64,000 nucleotides of DNA from Pseudomonas izuensis (GTDB lineage Bacteria > Pseudomonadota > Gammaproteobacteria > Pseudomonadales > Pseudomonadaceae). Shown here one piece after another: positions 59,802-64,000 of this stretch (positions are counted from its first letter, which is position 1; each line of letters begins with the position of its first letter). The notes under the pieces are model-generated. The model had not been told where the DNA came from and searched no databases. It worked only from the letters and a program-made list of their open reading frames with translations. A program made the translations under genes and the position numbers. Location of the stretch: NCBI RefSeq assembly GCF_009861505.1, contig NZ_WTFT01000004.1:142822-206821 (forward strand), read 5' to 3'.

Positions 59802-60320
59802 TTAACGGGGAGGCAGCTGCTGCAAGCGTTCGAGAATATCGAGCACGACCATTCGCGGCGGCCGCTCATCGGTTTCCACCACCAGATCGGCGATTTCCCG
59901 ATACAGCGGATCACGGATCGCCAACAGGTCACGAAGGGTCTTGGCCGGATCGGCAGTGCGCAACAAGGGCCGATTGCGGTCGCGGGAGGTACGGCCGACC
60001 TGCTGCTCGACGGACGCATGCAGATAAACCACCCGTCCACCGGCATGCAGCGCCCGACGATTGGCTTCGCGCATGACTGCGCCACCACCGGTCGCCAGCA
60101 CCACACCGTCGTAATCGCACAGCTCGGCAATCATTGCCTGCTCACGGTCACGAAAGCCCGGTTCGCCTTCCTTGTCGAAGATCCATGGGATATTGGCGCC
60201 CGTGCGTAATTCAATTTCCTTATCGGAATCTTTGAATGGCAAGCGCAGCTCTTTGGCCAGCAACCGGCCGATGGTGCTTTTTCCAGCGCCCATCGGTCCT
60301 ACAAGAATCAAATTTCGCAC
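59802..60320 (-). CDS. aroK: Shikimate kinase
   Basis: A 172-residue P-loop kinase (GPMGAGKST at 8-16) that phosphorylates shikimate. Substrate-binding DSDKEIE and LATGGGAV are present. The start is GTG at 60320; the pilQ stop lies 4 bp before it, so coupling with the pil genes is likely. Confidence 0.96.
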   Translation of the reverse strand: MRNLILVGPMGAGKSTIGRLLAKELRLPFKDSDKEIELRTGANIPWIFDKEGEPGFRDREQAMIAELCDYDGVVLATGGGAVMREANRRALHAGGRVVYLHASVEQQVGRTSRDRNRPLLRTADPAKTLRDLLAIRDPLYREIADLVVETDERPPRMVVLDILERLQQLPPR

Positions 60321-60324
60321 AGAA

Positions 60325-62403
60325 TCAACGACTCACAGCAATCGCCTGGTTATTCATGATACGCGGAGTGAGAAACACCAACAGCTCGGATTTTTTCTCC
60401 GAAACCACGTCACGCCGGAAAAGGCGGCCAAGATACGGCACATCGCCAAGAAATGGCACCTTATCTACAACCTTGCTTTGAGTATTTGAGAAAACGCCCC
60501 CAATCACGATGGTCTCGCCATCGTTCACCAGCACCTTGGCATTGACCTCGTTTTTCTTGATTGGCGGCACATCCTGCACCTTGTTCAGGTAGTCCGGCTC
60601 GTCCTTGGTGACCTTGACCTCCATGATGATCCGGTTGTCCGGGGTGATTTGCGGCGTCACTTCCAGCGACAGCGAAGCCTCCTTGAACGAGACCGAAGTA
60701 GCGCCGCTGGAGCTGGCTTCCTGATAGGGAATCTCGGTGCCCTTGAGGATTTTCGCGGTTTCCTTGTCGGACGTGACCACCTTGGGTTGCGAGACGATTT
60801 CGCCGTTGCCGGTTTTCTCCATGGCGGTAAGTTCCAGATCGAGCAAGACGTTATCAGTGATGAACGCGATGCCGATCCCCGAGGTATTGTTGGCAGCCCC
60901 CATGTCGACGAACGGCGAATTGGTACTGGTGCTTCCTGGCGTACCAATGGTCGATGAGCCGTTGACACCGTTACTGACACCAGACGTGTTCCAGTTGCCC
61001 CTATTCTGGACCGAGCCGCCCCAGCGCACCCCAAGACTCTTGTCGTAATCGACGTTCGCTTCGACGATCCGCGCCTCGATCATCACCTGGCGCACCGGGA
61101 TATCCAGTTGCGCCACGATTCGCCGCAACTCGTCGAGTCGGTCCTGGGTCTGGTAGGCAATGATGTTGTTGGTGCGCTCATCGACGGTGATCGAACCCCG
61201 TTCGTCGACTTTCGCCTCGGCGCTGGTCACCGACTGGAACAACTTGGCAATATCGGCTGCCTTGGCGTAATTGACCTGCAGCAGCTCCCGGCGCAGCGGT
61301 GCCAGCTCGGCAATCTGTTTCTGCGACTCCAGTTCCTGGCGTTCCCGGGCGGCGATTTCATCGGCCGGCGCCACCAACAGCACATTGCCGATCTTGCGCT
61401 TGTCCAGCCCCTTGGTTTTCAACACCAGGTCCAGCGCCTGATCCCAGGGCACGTTTTGCAAACGCAACGTGATGCCACCCTGCACCGTGTCACTGGCCAC
61501 CAGATTGAGATTGGTGAAATCGGCGATCAGTTGCAGTACCGAACGCACATCAATGTCCTGGAAATTCAACGAGAGCTTTTCACCACTATAGGCGTAGCGG
61601 TCGGCGTTACGTTTCTGCAGATCATCTACCGTCATCGGGCGGATGCTGACGGTCAGCTTGTTGTCGGTCTGGTAGGTCGAATAATCGAAGGCACCGCTGG
61701 GCTCGATCGTGATCGTGGCCTTGTCACCTGTGGCGCTGGCATTGACGAACTGCACCGGTGTGGCGAAGTCCTTGACGTCCAGGCGCACACGCAGCGGCTC
61801 GGGCAATCGGGTCTTGGTGAAACCGAGAACGATCTTGCCCTCGCGCTCCTGAATATCTGGCGCGATGGACGGATCCGACAAATCGATTACGACATTGCCT
61901 TCACCCTGAGTGCCGCGCTGAAAATCCACCGCGCGGATGGCCTTCGTCGTTGCTGCAGGTGCACGCGCCGGGGCCGGAGTCGGAACTACAGCGGCTGGCT
62001 GCCTGGAGGCTGTGCTTTTGGCACCCTGGCCCACCACCACAAACAGGTTATTGCCTTCGACCCGTGTGTCGTAAGGGGTCAACTGGGTCAGATTGATGAT
62101 CAACCTCGTGCGGTCCTTGACCTCGACCACCGTCGCGCTTCGGGCATTGCCACTGCCAAGGTCGCGAGTCTTGTTCGACAGCTGACTGACGACACCCGGC
62201 AAGTCCAGTGCGATCCGTGCCGGGGACTCTGTCGTATACCCATGGGGCCTCGGAGGTTGCCCATCGAACGCCAGCTTCAACTCGACACGGTCCCCCGGCA
62301 GCGCAGCGACATCCAGCGCCTTGAGGTTAGCCGCTTGTACCATCGGCGAAAGCAGCGCTATCCATAGCGACATACCGAGGGTTGAGAAAATCCTGTTCAT
62401 CAT
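60325..62403 (-). CDS. pilQ: Type IV pilus secretin PilQ
   Basis: A 692-residue outer-membrane secretin: a signal peptide (about 1-24), two AMIN domains that bind peptidoglycan, secretin N-domains, and the secretin core ending in [17 protein letters not shown]. It is the pore for type IV pili. ATG 62403 is followed by a second ATG at 62400. It starts 10 bp after pilP. Confidence 0.96.
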   Translation of the reverse strand: MMNRIFSTLGMSLWIALLSPMVQAANLKALDVAALPGDRVELKLAFDGQPPRPHGYTTESPARIALDLPGVVSQLSNKTRDLGSGNARSATVVEVKDRTRLIINLTQLTPYDTRVEGNNLFVVVGQGAKSTASRQPAAVVPTPAPARAPAATTKAIRAVDFQRGTQGEGNVVIDLSDPSIAPDIQEREGKIVLGFTKTRLPEPLRVRLDVKDFATPVQFVNASATGDKATITIEPSGAFDYSTYQTDNKLTVSIRPMTVDDLQKRNADRYAYSGEKLSLNFQDIDVRSVLQLIADFTNLNLVASDTVQGGITLRLQNVPWDQALDLVLKTKGLDKRKIGNVLLVAPADEIAARERQELESQKQIAELAPLRRELLQVNYAKAADIAKLFQSVTSAEAKVDERGSITVDERTNNIIAYQTQDRLDELRRIVAQLDIPVRQVMIEARIVEANVDYDKSLGVRWGGSVQNRGNWNTSGVSNGVNGSSTIGTPGSTSTNSPFVDMGAANNTSGIGIAFITDNVLLDLELTAMEKTGNGEIVSQPKVVTSDKETAKILKGTEIPYQEASSSGATSVSFKEASLSLEVTPQITPDNRIIMEVKVTKDEPDYLNKVQDVPPIKKNEVNAKVLVNDGETIVIGGVFSNTQSKVVDKVPFLGDVPYLGRLFRRDVVSEKKSELLVFLTPRIMNNQAIAVSR

Positions 62404-62413
62404 TCGAGTTCCA

Positions 62414-62941
62414 CTATGAGTGCTCTTTCAAAGGGAGGGTCCGCGGCCTCTCCAGCCAGGCCCCCTGGCCATCAGGGACGATTTCCACCACATCGACTTG
62501 CGAGGCGTTGATAGCGACGATCCGGCCATCGTTACGCCCCAGATAATCTCCGACTTTCAGCCGGTGTACTCCGCCGGCACCCCGTAGCAGCGCAAAGGAG
62601 CCTGACGCATTGGAAATCGTGCCGACCATTTCAAACTGCTCGATGTTGAAGCCCTCGAGGTACTGCTTGACCCGATCGGGGTCCGGCTTGACGTTACGCG
62701 AGCCGCGCTGCTGACCGGCCAGGTCGATCCTGACCTGCCGGGAAAACGGACTGCGCAGGTTGGCGGCGTTGTAAGTGAATGTCGGGTAAGACCGGAATGT
62801 CGGCGTTGGTTCAATCTTGCCCGGCGCCCGCAGGCGCATTTCGTTCATGTAGGCATCCAGATCACTGAAGTCATTACCGCCACCGCAGCCCGTCAGCTGG
62901 ACCAGCACCACGACCATGGAAAAAACACGAATCGGGCTCAT
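62414..62941 (-). CDS. pilP: Type IV pilus lipoprotein PilP
   Basis: A 175-residue inner-membrane lipoprotein with lipobox LTGC (Cys about residue 19) and a C-terminal beta domain (GVHRLKVGDYLGRNDGRI). It connects the PilMNO platform to the secretin. Overlaps pilO by 4 bp. Confidence 0.95.
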   Translation of the reverse strand: MSPIRVFSMVVVLVQLTGCGGGNDFSDLDAYMNEMRLRAPGKIEPTPTFRSYPTFTYNAANLRSPFSRQVRIDLAGQQRGSRNVKPDPDRVKQYLEGFNIEQFEMVGTISNASGSFALLRGAGGVHRLKVGDYLGRNDGRIVAINASQVDVVEIVPDGQGAWLERPRTLPLKEHS

Positions 62942-63561
62942 GGGTGCAGCCCCTCGTCGTTGTAGCGATAGGTCCTGGCCAAAATGCTCATGCGCAATTT
63001 GGGGCCGCCGTCGGAACTGACCGGTGCCAGGTCGAAATCGTGCAGGGTGACAATGCGCGGCAGCCCGGCCACACCGCTGACGAAAGTGGCCAGGTCGTGA
63101 TAGGCGCCGGTGACGGTAATCTGGATTGGCAACTCGATGTAGAACGGCTGGGTGACCTCCGGCAACAGCTTGATCTCTTCAAACTCCAGACCGCTGCCCA
63201 GGCCGGTGCGGGTGATGTCTTCCAGCAGGCCGGGCACTTCGGTATCACTGGGTAGTTGTCGCAGCAGTACGCCAAAGGAGTTCTCCATTTCCTTCATTTG
63301 CTGGGTGTACAGCTCCAGATTCGCCGCCATATGAGCCTTGGTCGCGAATTGCTCCTTGAGGGTCGACTCTTCCTCACGCTTGAGATTGAGCTGGCTCTCG
63401 AGTTCACCTGTGGAAAAGCTGTAACCGAACGCCAGCACCAGCACCATGATCAGTACACCCACCACAACCTTGATCGCGGGCGGCCAGGAACCGATGTTAT
63501 GGGTGTCCAGATCATTGATATCGATCTTGCGCAGGCCTTCGAACCATTCGGACAGACTCAT
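62938..63561 (-). CDS. pilO: Type IV pilus assembly protein PilO
   Basis: A 207-residue bitopic protein with a TM helix at about 30-48 (VVVGVLIMVLVLAFGYSF), a coiled coil, and a ferredoxin-like periplasmic domain. It pairs with PilN in the alignment complex. Overlaps pilN and pilP by 4 bp. Confidence 0.95.
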   Translation of the reverse strand: MSLSEWFEGLRKIDINDLDTHNIGSWPPAIKVVVGVLIMVLVLAFGYSFSTGELESQLNLKREEESTLKEQFATKAHMAANLELYTQQMKEMENSFGVLLRQLPSDTEVPGLLEDITRTGLGSGLEFEEIKLLPEVTQPFYIELPIQITVTGAYHDLATFVSGVAGLPRIVTLHDFDLAPVSSDGGPKLRMSILARTYRYNDEGLHP

Positions 63562-64000
63562 TTCCCGCCCTCCACCACTGCAGGCTGGGTCTGACGAACG
63601 GTGAGTTGAAAGACATTCGCCTGGTCCAGTTGACCGGCGGTGGTCGCCTTGACTTCCGTCAGGCTGGGCGCATCGAACCAGTCGGAGGCATCCAGATTGC
63701 GCATCAGGTCGGATACACGGTTGTTGGATTCTGCCGCGCCAGTAATGGACAAGGTCTTGCCAACCATTTTTACTTCGCTGAAATAGACCCCGTCAGGCAG
63801 CGTCCGCGCCAGCTGGTCAAAAATTCGCCCGCTGATCGGCCGATTGCCTTGCAGGTCCTGAATGATGCGCATGCGCTCGATCAATTGCTGGCGACGCGCC
63901 TTGAGGTCACTGATCTGCTTGATCCGCTCATCGACCACGACGATCTGCTGGCCGATGTAATCGTTACGCGCAACCTGCCGGTCGATGGCGTTGCTGATCG
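63558..64000 (-). CDS. pilN: Type IV pilus assembly protein PilN (N-terminus beyond the window)
   Basis: The 3' part of pilN: a coiled coil (IKQISDLKARRQQLIERM) and periplasmic domain (LPDGVYFSEVKMVGKTLSITG). The frame stays open to the window end (ISNAIDRQVARNDYIGQQ), so the cytoplasmic motif and TM helix lie outside. Confidence 0.93.
   Translation of the reverse strand, partial: ISNAIDRQVARNDYIGQQIVVVDERIKQISDLKARRQQLIERMRIIQDLQGNRPISGRIFDQLARTLPDGVYFSEVKMVGKTLSITGAAESNNRVSDLMRNLDASDWFDAPSLTEVKATTAGQLDQANVFQLTVRQTQPAVVEGGK

Overview
The window looks like a chromosomal segment of a fluorescent pseudomonad, most likely the Pseudomonas fluorescens group. Three things point there: G+C-rich coding sequence, many REP palindromes of the GGGAGCGAGCCTGCTCGCGA type, and the gene order pilN-O-P-Q, aroK, aroB, damX-like, gltB, gltD, hemE. 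No rRNA, tRNA, phage, IS transposase or CRISPR array was seen.

Region by region. 1-15.6 kb is ordinary chromosome: an acyl-CoA dehydrogenase, two chemoreceptors flanking a ZapA-like/coiled-coil gene pair, the K+/H+ antiporter nhaP2, the mechanosensitive channel mscK, the protein AMPylase selO, a HigA-like HTH gene with an unexplained N-terminal extension, trxC and a solitary ParA-type ATPase. 16.0-34.4 kb is one long plus-strand operon of about 19 genes, nearly all overlapping by 4-25 bp, that encodes an aryl polyene (APE) type pigment pathway. It holds two ketosynthases and a chain-length factor, two acyl carrier proteins, a ketoreductase, dehydratase and thioesterase hotdog proteins, an acyl-activating ligase fused to a dehydratase, an MIO aromatic ammonia-lyase that could make the aryl starter, a halogenase-like flavoprotein, a methyltransferase, acyl- and glycosyltransferases, and an export set (LolA-like protein, MMPL exporter, CPA2-type transporter, DUF3261 lipoprotein).

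34.5-37.6 kb holds a DUF6124-like small gene, an unusual highly structured palindromic element, and a divergent LysR/MFS pair. 37.7-49.1 kb, on the minus strand, is a complete type II secretion operon gspC-M headed by a cytochrome b561 gene, with a GbpA-like chitin-active lytic polysaccharide monooxygenase (a plausible secreted substrate) just upstream. 49.4-64.0 kb, on the minus strand, is the conserved hemE / gltD-gltB / damX-like / aroB-aroK / pilQ-P-O-N block; pilN runs off the window end.

The most notable observations are in the APE operon. REP doublets sit exactly at three gene junctions. Two are flanked by short direct duplications (ATGCATAA and TTTTCTG) that, when collapsed, restore the ancestral overlapping gene junctions. 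Two are read through in frame, giving two exported proteins near-identical REP-encoded N-terminal extensions. The ammonia-lyase has an atypical Phe-His selectivity pair, and the flavoprotein carries the WxWxIP and Lys signatures of flavin-dependent halogenases, so the product may be a modified, possibly halogenated, aryl polyene.
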